From Cliona cf. orientalis (taxonomy: Eukaryota; Porifera; Demospongiae; Clionaida; Clionaidae): a stretch of 64,000 nucleotides of DNA. The notes beneath the pieces are model-generated. The model was not told the DNA's origin. It saw nothing but the letters and a program-made list of their open reading frames with translations, and did no database searches. Shown one piece after another: positions 32,205 to 45,100 of this stretch. Positions within the stretch are counted from its first letter, which is position 1, and each line of letters begins with the position of its first letter. Location of the stretch: NCBI GenBank assembly GCA_963930775.1, contig OZ005699.1, positions 2,129,501 through 2,193,500 of the forward strand, written 5' to 3'. The position numbers were made by a program, and so were the translations under genes.

Positions 32205-35200
32205 TCAAGCATCTGCTTGTGTAGGCCTTGATTTACATGTAAATTCTAATTTCAATCCCTTTACTTGAGCTTGCGGAATACACTGAGCTAGCTTCCATAA
32301 GTCAATTGAGATAGTATTGTCCTTGTCAGAGGATAAACAAATACCACAGTTCTTCCTGAGTATGTCAGCGATGTTTTCTTCAGCGCTAGCTTTTGATGCA
32401 TTCTGAGGAGGATAACAATCACCAATAATAATATTATAAGAATTATTATAAAAATGGAAGTTTGGGCTCTCCTACCCACCTATTTTTATAACACTCGGTG
32501 TCACTGTACATTTTTATTAATTCTAGTAAATACCTGTGCTTGTTTATTGGGTGTCGCTTCCGAATCCGGATCCGGGTTGTCTGTTTCCTCTGTAGGTGAA
32601 TCGAGTCTATTCATCCGAATAAGTGCAACCTGCACATGTAGGGAATATAATATTATAGTCTAAGACTAGTACAGCAGATCATAGTATCACTGTCTTTTTC
32701 GTATCTCACCTGATTATTAGCAGAATCTGATACGACTCGATCTGATATTTGCTGATTGCGGTCTGGTCTGCTCTGTAGGGAAATAAAGTATTATAGTTTG
32801 CAGCAGATCACTATAAATTTTGTTGCTATCTTTATTAGATAATTAATGTTTAACTTAATGTTTTAAATTAGTGGGGCTTACAAAAATTAATGTGTAAGTT
32901 ACCTGTTCATGATCAGGTGAAGACATCACCACACCCTGTATAATATTATATAGGAAGGTGCATAATAATTAAAACATCAATCTGAAATATCAAAAGTATG
33001 GGAGACCTTGGGCCCGGGGTCAAGGACTAATTTTAATGAGGGAAAGGGGGATAGTTTAGAATTACGTTCAGGGATGAAAGCTTCTTATGGGATGCCCTAT
33101 AATTATACTTGGTGGATTTCCCTTCCATCATCATTGAAAATTAATCAATGGGAAATTATGAGCCAAGATATGTCCATGCAGTGATGGTTCTGGGGGAATA
33201 ATGATATTATATTATTAAACAACTATCCAACTAGAAAGGAGATAGGATGATTACCATTAATGTTAACAGTATGAAATTAATTCTTGAAAATAATTATAAT
33301 CTCCATTAATTTATATGCACTGTGCATGGGATTTGATCCAAAATGCACATGCAGTGTGCATAAACTATTGCATGAACCTGAACGTTTAATTCAACCTACC
33401 ACTACTATATTGTCAGTTTTATCCATATTAAGTTCACTAGGCACAACATCGTTCTTCTTTCTTTTGTAAACCTTCAAAATCAATAATTATTATTATACTA
33501 TAATATTATATATTATGATCATGATTTTCATGCTTTACCACTGTAACAATGATTGGTATCAGGATACATGCCAGAACAACAATAATGAGCAGGACTGAAC
33601 CAAGAACTCCACCAACGATCATGAGGGCTACATTAGAATCACCATCTGATTCTGCAGTGGGTAAGAGATCGAGATTAGGTGCTGAGGTGTGTAATTAAGT
33701 TATTATCATAGTACTCTACCTGTAGGACATTCAGTCATTTGTGTGAAATTATTTGCCGTAGATACATTAACATGCTCATCTAATTCAATAGGGAGACCTA
33801 TATTGCCGCTTGTTCCATCTTCCTCTATGTCGAACACAACAATATCTCTGTACGCTTCAAGCTGATTATTTACATCAAGGCACCCTGTGTCTCTGTCCTC
33901 GCGATAGATTTTGTGTGTTTCTGTTTCATTATTCCCAAAGAGGGTAAGATTCAGAGCACAGCCCTGGGCCTTTGAATCATCGGTGAAGGTGCAGTGAAGG
34001 AATAGGTGATTCTTGTAAAATGCAAGGTTTATATCTTGAACATCTGTTGTATCTATAGTGCCATAATAATATAAGTGCCCAATATACGGTGTGCTAAATG
34101 TTATGGAATAGCTAGTAGCTATTCTAAAAAATTCACCAAGAAAAATTATTGGCAGTTTGCCACCTACTGTATATAGTGCTATCTGAAATATGTGTAGGGA
34201 AAAACTGTACATTCCACTATTATTAGTGTATAAGCCCTTATCAATGATAGTATACTTACTAAAGGTGACGTTATTTGATTCCCTGCAAGTGATATCATTG
34301 CAGGCCGTGACGGTGAGATTAAAGGAGCCATCCAGAGTGACTCCTGGTAGAGTTGTATCATTCAGTTCCAGATGAACTCTACCATCTTTTTTGAAAGGTT
34401 TTATACTATTATCGTCAATCACACGAGCCAACGCATTGTCCACTCTTATTGTATAGTTAGTCAAGGGATACTTCATATTACATGGGATCACGGGCTGTAT
34501 AGTAGAAAAGAGAGATGAAAGAAGAACTGAATCAATCATATAGCTAGCTATTAATAATCACAAGGCAGCACAACCTTTCTTTAATACTGGTGACCACCAC
34601 ACTAATATACCCACCATTAAATTTTGATTAGAGAACTTGAAGGTACGAATACAGAATTCCAGCTTATCATAAGTCATACAATAATCCTATGTATATAGCT
34701 AGCTTAGCCTAATAGATAAACATTAATTATACTACATTGGTATCCTTACAAGGAATGAAATCTCGACCAATAACGGGTCAAGGTTAACTCGCTCCACCTT
34801 CAGCGTATCAGTGACAATTCCTATATCAATAGCTGCATAATAATAATAATAGTCACTGTACTTATCACCATATTATTATATAGGATCCAGTTATATTATA
34901 GGAGGCATCCCTAAAATAATAATATAAACCCCCTCTTTTTGATCTCATGCTAGGCTTGATTACAAAATTTGCTGCATTTCAAGGAGCTATAGTACTGTAT
35001 ACTTATATAATCTCTCCTTAACATATCAAGGGCTCATGGGCTCATCCCTACTCTCACCCCTAATAATACTTTAATTCAACTTGGATGCCCCCTTATATTA
35101 AATTTTATACCATAATAGAATATGTACCAATATCTTACACAGCGGTATTGAATCCATAATTGTTGTTAGTTCTGCAGAACCAGCGTCATTACCACCACTG

Positions 35201-38200
35201 ACCGAGAGCTGAAATGTGATACAATCATCGCCTGCATTGTCATTCAGGATTTGAGCTTGAAGGAATTGGAGAGACACAGACGTTTCGTTGGTAGTAAAAA
35301 TCTGATTATAGACAGTTGTGCTACCATTGGTGCTGTTGACTATGATTGTGTAATCGACTGCAACTTCGATTGGGACATTACTGGGTCTGTTCCATCGCAG
35401 GATGAGGTCTTTGTCCACTGGTACCAGCTGCAGCGCATCCATCATGATGGCATTTGGTGGATCTGCATAATGTGCATGCACACAAGAGGAAATAGAGTAA
35501 TGATTAACTACAATAGATGTATACACATTTACACAATGCATGTTGTACATACACAATACTGTTATGCACAATTCATCGGCACTAGTGAACCAGCTATTGA
35601 TGATTACGTGCGTGTGTGTGTGGGTACGGGTGCATGTGTGTGTGTGTGATATGTCACTTTCTACTGATAACCAATATCCACAACAAACACGTTGCTTATC
35701 ATAACAGCATCTTATCATTACTAGTTATCCTACGGTTGCGAAACCCATTCCCAAATTTGGCTTGGTGGCTTTCACATAGACCATAACTGAGGCCCACATT
35801 GTTCCTAGCTCTCCAAGAACACTCAGACTCACCATAAGATACGATATTATATGGCACCTGTGGTACTTTAATACATGGATTAATATCCAACTGTAAGTTT
35901 TGACGTGCGACACACTGGACTGATAGTCTCTTATAGCTTTGTCTGGCTTGCTCTGATACAACCAGTGTAGTGTCAATCACAGTATTATTAGTAGGCCATG
36001 GATCAATGTAGATCCCTCGACGAGCGAAATCCATAAACTGTTGAGTAACGATAATTTGTTGTCCTCCAACCTCCCATGTGAGGATAGGTCCTCCCGGCGT
36101 GGCAATGGAACAGTTGTAAGTGGCATTTCCAGTCAAATTGTTCAATGGTCTGTAGAGATTCATTTCTGGGTAGACAGCTGTAGGGATGACAATAATAATA
36201 TTAAAGATAACAGGGTCCCGGTGGTCACACTTTCCTATTGAACTGCATCAAATTAGCTAATATAGCCCTGTTTTGAACTTTTTATACTCTGTGAGTGTGT
36301 GATGGTAAAACAAGCTTAATTAAGTATAAGTGGTGGTTGGTACTGACCACTCCCAACCAGTGTGGGCAGAGCACTGAGATGATCACTTTAAGCTAGCTAG
36401 TTGCTCTCATGGCCCATTAATCTTTATCCCTGGAGTCTGCACACAGGCATCCATAAATGATTACCCCTACCCCATAGCCTTAGGCAGGCTTCAGTCATCC
36501 TCAGACTGCTGTGAAGCCAAATAAAGAGGAGACAGCACGCAAGCTAAAACATTCTTTATGATCAAATTACAGGGCCATAGGAAGCAATTTTTTAATACTT
36601 GCACGGCCATCACCCACAATGTGTGACCACACCCATTAAGCATGCAGTAATACTGTGTAGGTCATTATCAGTGATACTATGTACCATACTGTGGGGCCGA
36701 AATAGCTAGCTAGCCAGATAATTCTAGTACATTTTTGGAATAATTTATTACCTGACAAGTGTCTTTACACAAGTATATAGGTGTAGAAAAGTGATCTGGT
36801 AAACGGGTGCTCTGATGCCTATGTGATAAATCGAAAACACTTCAGAGCAAAGTGTGTTCCACTCAGAAATTTCATGGCCCGGGTTGCACCCATGCTTCCT
36901 ACGCTAGTGAAGTAAAACAACAGGCCTTCTCACTCCAATTCTTACATGTATTTTTACTCATTTGTCTATGATGCAGCTACATGTAGGGTGTGGAGTACAC
37001 TACCTTATAATATTGTATCTTCTAATTTTTACAGAATGTATCTACTTATTTGCTATAGTTGCTCTTGTATCACCTTGTATTTAACTTTAATTATGGGCCC
37101 AGTTCAATAGTAGCAATGTTGTGCTCAGATGATCTCCTGTATCCTTTGTCTATTCTTGTATTACAGAGGAAAAAAAGGCCATGCAGGTCGCTTGATGCAT
37201 CCGTTAGCGTAGCCATTTCCAAGGGCTGAAGAAAACTGCTTGTGTTTTTCCAGAAAAGACTTACTATAATTATAATATTATGTCTGTTGGCCATGAGGGA
37301 CCGGATTCAGGGGTAGTGCTATACTGTAATACAGTGCACGATGTTAATTGGCATCGGATGAGAGCTGGAGCTAGCCATCTTTGTCCATAGCTGTAAGTGC
37401 TTACGAGGGCTACTAGGTGGAGTTGGCCACACCCACAATTCTAGTATACATGTATGGAGGAAAAAACTTCAACGGCCACAGCTGGTGCGGCCGTTGAGAC
37501 TCCTACGGCCACAAATTCGAATTAGTCTTCCAAGGTATTTTAATCCAAGTGAAATATCATTTTAAATACGTGTGAAATCATTCAACACGTTCTTTTTTAT
37601 ATTAGCTATATACAATTCCTGTATTATTACATAGACGACATAATAGCAAAGTTCGATCTGCCACAATCATTGAATATCTATGGGGGTGGATAGTGTCAAA
37701 AGTACAGTCACTGTTTTGGAGGAGGGTGACTTCACTGAGGAGGGGGGTGGTTTCAACTGGAGGGGGTGCTTTTCAGTTGGAGGATACCACTATTTGTGGA
37801 GGAGGGGTGCGTTTTGATCTCGAGGAGGGGGTCTAGCTCATCTGGAGTAGGGGGTCATAGTTCGCTGGAGGAGGGGTGCGTTTTGATCTCGAGGAGGGGG
37901 TCTAGCTCATCTGGAGTAGGGGGTCATACTTCGCTGGAGGAGGGGTGCATTTTGAATGCGAGGAGGGGATCATACTTTCGCTGGATAAGGGGTACATTTT
38001 GATCTCGAGAGGTCTGCTACCTCCACTGGAGGAAGGGCATATTTGAAGTAATGGAATGGAGCTAGCAGTTGCCGATAGATGCCGTTTGTGTCTATTATAA
38101 TTATGTGGGTGTGGCACATTTCGCGCATGCGCATAAAAAATCTTCGCGTCATGTGGCATGGCCTGTGTGCTTTGAATTTGGACGTGGCTATAGGCTGGGA

Positions 38201-39357
38201 AGCTAGTGGCGTGATTCTGGACTGCTGTAGACGTACTACTGGTGTCTCTTGTACAAAGGTGCTACATTTATTCAATGAAGCACAGATATTTGATAATTTG
38301 TTCGTAGCACATACAATTATTGAACCTTTGTACGACAGGAGACACCACCAGCACATTTATAGTAGTCCAAAACAACTCATTTCCAAGCGACTTGCTTCCC
38401 AGCACACGTTCCGCACCATCATGGTACCAGCACATAGCGCGAAGATTAAAATAATGTTAACAGATTTGCGCATACGTAAAAATGTGCCACACCCACAATA
38501 TTCTGTTCGGTAGTCGGCTCCTCGATATCAAAATTAATGCATCCTCGTCCAACCAGAGTATCACCCCCTACTTCAGATGAACTAGAGCCCTCCTTGAGAT
38601 CAAAACACACCCCTCCTTGATCCTCCAAGGTGATGTAGACCCCCTCCTCGAGATCAAATGCACCCCTCCCCAGCGAAGTATGACCCCCTACTCCGGATGC
38701 GCTAGACCCCCTCCTCGAGATCAAAACGCACTCCTCCACAAAAACTGGTATCCTCCAACAGAAAAGTACCCCCTCCAGTTGAAACCATCCCCCTCCTCAG
38801 AGAAGTCACCCTCCTCCAAAACACTGACTGTACTTTTGACACTATCCACCCCCCATAAATATCTGACTAACCCTTGGACTATCGCTAGCCCACCAAGATC
38901 TACGTATACCATGATGCACACGGATCCAAATTATAGGCAATCTCCCTCTACTGAGTCACCCTTGGAGTCTCCACATACTAGCACTTAGTGTTGCAATTGT
39001 CAGATCCCTCCGACTGCCAGGCCCTTTGGGGACCTGGGAATGAGAGACTATTATAAAGTCTAACAGGACAGAATGGAGATTTTCAAGGGCTGTGATAATC
39101 GTGACCTACTGAATAATAATACGCTCCTCATAATAATATTATTTTATATCCATCTCCGATCTAGTTCACCTGCTAATTACAACCCGAATTAATAATTAGT
39201 AGAAGATCCTAGTTATTATTACGATCTCTTTAATTTGATTCATCGATCGTATAGCTATCAGCTTACTGTGTTGTTGGTCGACCGTATGCATCCCCACAAT
39301 GAGCGCGGCGAAGATACTCAGCGAGATCGGAGCAGACGACCGTAGTTGCAAACTCAT
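32205..39357 (-). CDS. Ig-FN3 type-I transmembrane receptor A, complete, 12 exons
   Basis: Exons on the minus strand: 39357-39267, 36165-35833, 35462-35139, 34832-34750, 34494-34260, 34052-33720, 33651-33539, 33471-33400, 32935-32903, 32772-32710, 32629-32534, 32402-32205. Phases agree; 657 residues. A signal peptide is encoded by exon 1 (MSLQLRSSAPISLSIFAAL). Exon 2 is an Ig-like domain (TYNCSIAT, LTWEVGG, LSVQCVA). Exon 3 is an FN3 domain (LILRWNRPSNVP). Exons 4-5 form a second FN3-like domain. Exon 6 is a 111-residue module with LFLHCTFTDDSKAQGCA. Exon 7 carries the membrane helix (GGVLGSVLLIIVVLACI). Exons 8-12 encode a tail of about 150 residues ending with GICLSSDKDNTISIDLWKLA. N-glycosylation motifs are frequent outside the membrane. 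No kinase or ITIM was seen. The 3.1-kb intron 1 holds a foldback element. Ligand unknown. Confidence 0.87.
37673..38865. mobile_element. 1.2-kb foldback element with internal tandem repeats
   Basis: The left arm begins ATATCTATGGGGGTGGATAG and the right arm ends with the inverse, CTATCCACCCCCCATAAATAT. Each arm is roughly 350-400 bp and carries TGGAGGAGGGTGACTTC-type blocks and tandem copies of a unit containing TTTTGATCTCGAGGAGGGG (left period about 69 bp). The core contains further inverted repeats (GTACAAAGGTGCTACAT; GGTGTGGCACATTT). There is no transposase. Reading frames inside are repeat-encoded artefacts. It is inserted in intron 1 of receptor A; paralogous intron DNA at 40970-41310 lacks it. 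Confidence 0.8.
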
Positions 39358-40061
39358 GGCGTCCAGTTCAAAGTCGTGATACGCTACCTATAATGAAATT
39401 ATTGTGGAATGCACACGTAGTAGTTAGCTACACCCCGCAGCATAAATAAATATGCCACAAGAGATGATTTACCATGCACCCACCAGAATTAGACAACCGT
39501 AATAGCGATAATATTATTATGCATGCTTCTAGCCCCTATTAATAGTGATCTGCAAAGCTCTATAAGAGTATTAAATTATGATTGTAAACTCATACCAGGT
39601 GTTATAATAAATTATTGATCTAACGTTAACAACAATACGATGTCATAATGCCAACGGTATTGTTATATGGCCAATTGTCCAGGGTCACTGTGAAATGTGT
39701 GTAGCGGTAATAATCACCCATAGCCTGCCACATTAATAATATTGGCTACTGCTGATAATTACAGTACTACTATTTTTAGCTATACACTACTATTATTAGT
39801 GTATAGCTAATAATAGTAGTCTAGTGTATAGCTAATAATAGTAATTATTACACACACAGGCAAATTTTTAATACTAGAAGTAACTGTTGATACAAGGCCA
39901 GTAGCCACAGTAAAAATACACCTATTTGAATGAACATACAATGTCATGTACTACTCACCACATCACACACAACAACAGTTCTCCCATTAATAAAAAAAAT
40001 TAGTTATTGGCCTTTGCATGATGATACTCTTCCTACTTCATGATCATCTTCAGTTGTTTAA

Positions 40062-40257
40062 TTAATTTTTACTTTGTTTAATACGTTTTGCACTGACAAA
40101 GAGCTTCCTCGTGTCGATGATTATTGTTCCTGTCTTGTCATCAAAGCTGCAGCCTTTAGTGATTAATGGTGCAGTTTCAGCATCACTTTCAATCTGGAGT
40201 TTACTTTCAGTTTCAGCATCACTTTTGATTATTTTCTTTCTGCTCCTGATCCATGGG
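40062..40257 (-). pseudogene. Orphan receptor tail exon (3' exon of a decayed receptor copy)
   Basis: On the minus strand, after a CTGCAG acceptor, a frame of about 64 codons ends at TAA 40064-40062. It contains a duplicated block (ESDAETESKLQIESDAETA) and the segment GCSFDDKTGTIIDTRKLF. That segment resembles the last exons of receptor A (GICLSSDKDNTISIDLWKL) and receptor B (VCHFKESDGTITIELRLI). An upstream stop means the exon would need a phase-2 entry, unlike the phase-0 tail exons of A and B. No membrane, FN3 or Ig exon was found between it and receptor B. It may be a relic, or an alternative last exon of receptor B. Confidence 0.5.
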
Positions 40258-40424
40258 CTGCAGTTTCACATTGGCCTATAGAAGCAACATCATGATGGAA
40301 ACAATAAACAAAACGTGACTGCTATTAACCGAAAACAGCTAACAAGACTTAGCATGACAGTGTACACAACTTAAGCTTTAGGTACAGCTATGTGATACTG
40401 TGAGTGTGGTATAATTGTATTATA

Positions 40425-40604
40425 CCGTAGTGTCCCAGGTAAAAAACACCCATGGGCATTTAAACATAAAATTAGCGATTTTGGCCCACATGGGCGTTTA
40501 CTTGGGACACAATAATTTATTAGTAGCTGCTACATTGATCCCTTGAAATGGGGTACGTGTGTGGGCGCTTACCTGGGAACGGGCGCTTGCCCGGTACACT
40601 ACGG
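40425..40604. mobile_element. TA-flanked MITE (CCGTAGTGTCCC family)
   Basis: Ends CCGTAGTGTCCCAGGTAA and, inverted, CCGTAGTGTACCGGGCAAG. TA lies on both sides (40423-40424, 40605-40606). Inside are CACCCATGGGC and GGCCCACATGGGCG blocks. A truncated relative is at 3887-3971. Confidence 0.75.
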
Positions 40605-40969
40605 TACGTGCACATGTGCGTGCATGATAATAATTATTGTGATGTGTATTAGCTAATTATTAATTACCCAAATAGTAAATTAAACTGCATGAGTGAAAAA
40701 ATTATTACCGTAGTTAAATAATCAAATATCCAATTTTAACATAACAAATTTGCATTATACGAATAATAATCATAATGCTTTTATGTGTAACTATTGACGA
40801 CCTTTACCAGAAAAACGTACGTTTTCAAACTTGATTAACTATCGATCTTGTACATGGGCTAATTGCTGGCATACCAGATAATCATCATTATACTAAGATT
40901 ATAGTTGTCCGTGCATGCGTCAGCAGGAGGTGACCGGAAGCGATTCGACCCGAGCTAAAATGTTGGCAT

Positions 40970-41310
40970 CCATTTTCCCATCAACCCCCTACCCATAGCC
41001 TTAATTAGGTTGGCTTCAGTCATCCTCAGGCTGCAAGCTACAAGGAAGGAGACAGCGTACAAGGTATCCAGTGCTGTACATGTACTAAATTGGAAATACG
41101 TGTGACATCATTCAGCGCGGTTCTGCTGCAATCTGCCACCTATTGCAAGATCTACTGTGGTGTGCACAGATCCAAATTATAAATACAGACGATCTTGCAG
41201 ATCAATTCTACTGATCATGAGCCTCCCACAGGGTCCCTCCATGGCCACGTACTATGCTATCACTCAGCCTGGCCCCCAGGCCCTTTAGAGACCTGCAGGC
41301 TAACGGACCC
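40970..41310 (-). repeat. Segment duplicated from receptor A intron 1
   Basis: The segment matches blocks of receptor A intron 1 in the same order: TTCAGTCATCCTCAG (also near 36490), GTGTGA.ATCATTCA (37570), ATCTGCCAC (37658), GATCCAAATTATA (38923) and CAGGCCCTTT..GACCTG (39015). The foldback element interrupts the receptor A copy only. Strand is given as that of the source gene. Confidence 0.6.
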
Positions 41311-42122
41311 ATGCATATGGCCATTACATTCACTGATCTCATTAATTTTGAAGGCCATGTATGCATACCCCTAGCCTCGTACCTATGGCCTAATAAAGTA
41401 GTTTTGAGCGATTGACTCGTGGTATACGCAGGCATATGTACGTTAGGGTGGATTATGCCAAACATAAACTGCATTCTAGGAATGTGTATCTGTAGACTGT
41501 GACGACCTTTGCCAGAAAATCATGCGAAAGTTAAAAATCGTAATTATTTAATCTTAAATACGGTAACACACAACTAGATATACTTGCCACCAGTTCAACC
41601 ATATTATAACTATGTATATACAATCATATTAAATAATATTATTGTACTTCTATGACCTGCAAAGTCTGCATATCTGATTATAATACTTTCAGTGAGTCAT
41701 GTCAGTTATAAAATTCACACAAAAGAAATGGCAAAAATATTAATGAAAAAATATTATAGAAAATTAATAGCAGCCCAGGAGGACGCATGCTCGCGGAGCT
41801 ATAGTGTACCAGATCTGGCTCGCAAGACTAAGTATACCAAGCTTAAGGTTATATATGACATCAAGAGACACTGTATAATATAATCAAATGCAAGTCACTG
41901 CAAATAATGCATATCAGCATGATTAATAATAATGTGTATCTTGCATAATGTTATGAAATTGTATAATTATTATAGTGATGATATCATATCCGGCACACAC
42001 TTCTGGATTTTCAATAACTACACATTTTGCTCAAACTGTGACAAGTTAGTATACTAATAATAATAATAATATTATTATAAAATTTAGGTTGTGTATCATA
42101 ATTGTATATAATTATAATACCA

Positions 42123-45100
42123 TTATTGCATCTTCAATAGTTTAATCTTATTCCTGATTCCAAGTGTGTCTGCTATGAGCCGCAGCTCGATGGTGATCGT
42201 TCCATCAGATTCTTTAAAGTGACATACATTCTTTATTTCGTCATGAGTGAGTAGTGGTGTCTTTCCATCATCTTGGATACGAACCGGCGCCATACCAGCT
42301 ACATGCTATGGTGTAAGAAAATGACTTGATTATTATTTTGATGTAATAGTTACATCGGTAGCACTTTACTTTTCTGAAACAAGCAATAGAGTAATTTACC
42401 AATCATTGGACAGTTACCAGATATCGGATGTGGCTATCGATTGCTCAGATATTTTACTTTTGAGACACGTCCAGCTACCTATTCGCTAGGTGGTGCACGG
42501 GTGTTATGTGCGCCGGGAGCTGCACGGGTTATAAATTAAATATCAAATTTTGCCATGTGCAGTTGGTCCTTGAGCTAACACCTTGTGCCTCATTTAGTGT
42601 GCATGTGGACATGCTCACTGCAAAATGTTAGGGCGGGATTAGTACAGGAACTGTGCATGCGCAGAACGGATCGGCGAGGATGCGATCAATCGCAGCGGGG
42701 TGCCAAGGTAGTCAACTCTCCCAGTGACACAGTTGATCGAAGCTTCATATATAAAAGGTTGCAATATCTGATTCATCATAACAGCAGTGCCTCACTTTGA
42801 AGTGGAACACCTTAAAGCGACATTTTTCTGTGAGCGTTTTATTTATGTGAATCAAGAGGCGGTCACATAAACATAAATATTATTATTGCGCCATATATTT
42901 GTAATGCATGCAACATTTAAATGCGTAAATAAAAATCGCATAAACTTTTTAAGAGGCCTGTTTTGTCATAATTTTTTTCACGCGCAGAAAAATGTACCTT
43001 TATGGTATCTTCGTAACTACTGTAGCTACAGAAACGGGACCTTCACTGATATTAATTTTGATTAAGTTTCCAAAAATCCTAAAAGCATTCAAAACCACCC
43101 AATAGCGGCAAATTATGTTAGAGCAGTTTTTCTAAAACGTGGTCAAAATTTGATAATTCACTGAGACTCTATTTGCCCAGTAATGGTATCGAATCGTGAA
43201 ATTTGGCAGACAGATATAGGTGAATATGGAAAATAATTCCATAAAATTAATACGTTCAAGTTTTTCATCTGTTTTCAATTTCAAGTTATGCCATTATAAA
43301 GCACTTGATGATTACATAACATTGCATAACTTAAGTATACTACTTACATACATAGGGACTCTTTACCATAATATTATTATACAATGAAGCTACTAGGGAT
43401 GTGGTAATTGTTTCATTACATCCACAATCCACAAAAAACAATTCGGCCGACCGATGAGGTAATTAATTTTTGAGGCCCATAATTCAAACCTAGCGTAGAA
43501 GAGATCATGGACTATCGATGAGATGTGGCGATCTCTCAGTTCGCTTTCTTTGGCGAGCTCGCACTCGGGGGAATTTCCCTAGCACATGGCAGCTCAGGTG
43601 GAGGTCACATCGTGTCTGGGTCAACCGGCTCAGGCCACGCGCCTCAATATACGCGTATATAGAGCATGCGCAGTTTGTAAATGTGTCCTAGTTTGAATTA
43701 TGGCGGCGTACAGTAGCGCGGTGTAATACTTTTCATGAGGGACGAGGGATGTAGTCTAAGTTTTTCATTACATCCCGAGTCCGAATCAAAAAAAATTTGG
43801 CCAACCTATGATGAAATTATGATGAAATCTATGATAAAATGATGATGAAACCTATGATGAAATTGCTATGAAACTTTTTCAAAAATAATGTTTAGCGCAC
43901 ATTAAAGGTTGTTGGTACCAAGAATTCAAACCTAGCATAGAAGAGATCGTGGACTATCGATGATATAATATGGCAATTCTCTTAGTTTGCTTTCTTTGGC
44001 AAGCTCACACTTGGGGAGGGGGGGGGGGGGGTTTCCCATTCTGTCTAGCATATGGCAGGTGGAGGTCACATCCAGGTCAACTGGCTCAAGCGCAGTTTGT
44101 CGATGTGTCCTAGTTCGAATTATGGCGGCGTACAGTAGTGCGGTGTAATACTCTTCATGTGGGATGAGGGATGTAATCTCTAAGTTTTTCATTACATCCT
44201 GAGTCCCAGTCCACAAAAAAGAATTCGGCCGACCGATGAGGTAATTAATGATGAAAGTAATGATGAAACTATGATGAAATTGGGGTGAAGACTGCTTCAA
44301 AATGTTTAGCTCGCATGATAGGGTGTTGGGACCCAGAATTCGAACCTAGCATAGAAGAGATCATGGACTATCGATGATATATGGCGATTCTCTCAGTTCG
44401 CTTTCTTTGGCGAGCTCGCACTCTGGGGGGATTTCCCTATTCAGTTTAGCACATGGCATGGCAGTGGAGGTCACGTGTGGGTCAACCGGCTCAAGCCATG
44501 GCCCCAATATACGCGTATACGGAGAATGTGCAGTTTATCGATGTGTCCTAGTTCGAATTATGGTGGCGTACAGTAGTAATACTTTTCATGAGGGACTCGG
44601 GATGTAGTCTAAATTGTTCATTACATCCCGAGTCCCAATTCCAAAAAAAGAATTCGGCCGACCGATGAGTAATTGATGATGAAAGTAATGATGAAAATTA
44701 TGATGATGAAATTTATGATGAAATTGGGGTGAAGACTGCTTCAAAATGTTTAGCTCGCATGATAGGGTGTTGAGACCCAGAATTCGAACCTGGCGTAGAA
44801 GAGATCGTGGACTATCGATAATGTATGGTGATTCTCTCGGTTCCCTTTCTTTAGCGAGCTCACTCTCTGGGGGGATTTCCCTATTCAGTCCAACACATGC
44901 ATGGCAGGTGGAGGTCACGTCCGGGTCAACCGGCTCAAGCCGCATGCCCCAATTAGGGGCGGATCCAGCGGGGGTGCTTTGGGTGCTCAAGCACCCCCCT
45001 CCAGCCAAGACAACATACAGGCTTCTATAGACATAGCTAGCTCTAGCACCCCCCTTCTAGCCAAAAAACCTTGATCTAAAATACATTTAGCTATAAAATC

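Larger units (their letters stand above)
39358..42122. other. Spacer between receptors A and B with decayed receptor remains
   Basis: No intact gene. It contains a 39779-39845 hairpin-like repeat of TAGCTATACACTA / TAGTGTATAGCTA units, the orphan tail exon (40062-40257), a TA-flanked MITE (40425-40604), and intron-derived duplicated DNA (40970-41310). A 63-codon plus-strand frame at 41692-41883 has no recognisable features. Confidence 0.55.

Noticed and set aside
37766..39000. Several frames of 78-144 codons, some with repeated protein blocks
   Set aside because: They lie inside the foldback element, and the repeats come from its tandem DNA units rather than from a protein gene.
41692..41883. 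63-codon plus-strand frame
   Set aside because: It is short, AT-rich, without splice context or recognisable motif; likely chance.
43932..45008. Minus-strand frames of 122 and 140 codons with similar sequence
   Set aside because: They recur because the 430-bp array unit recurs; frames are broken in other units and have no start context.
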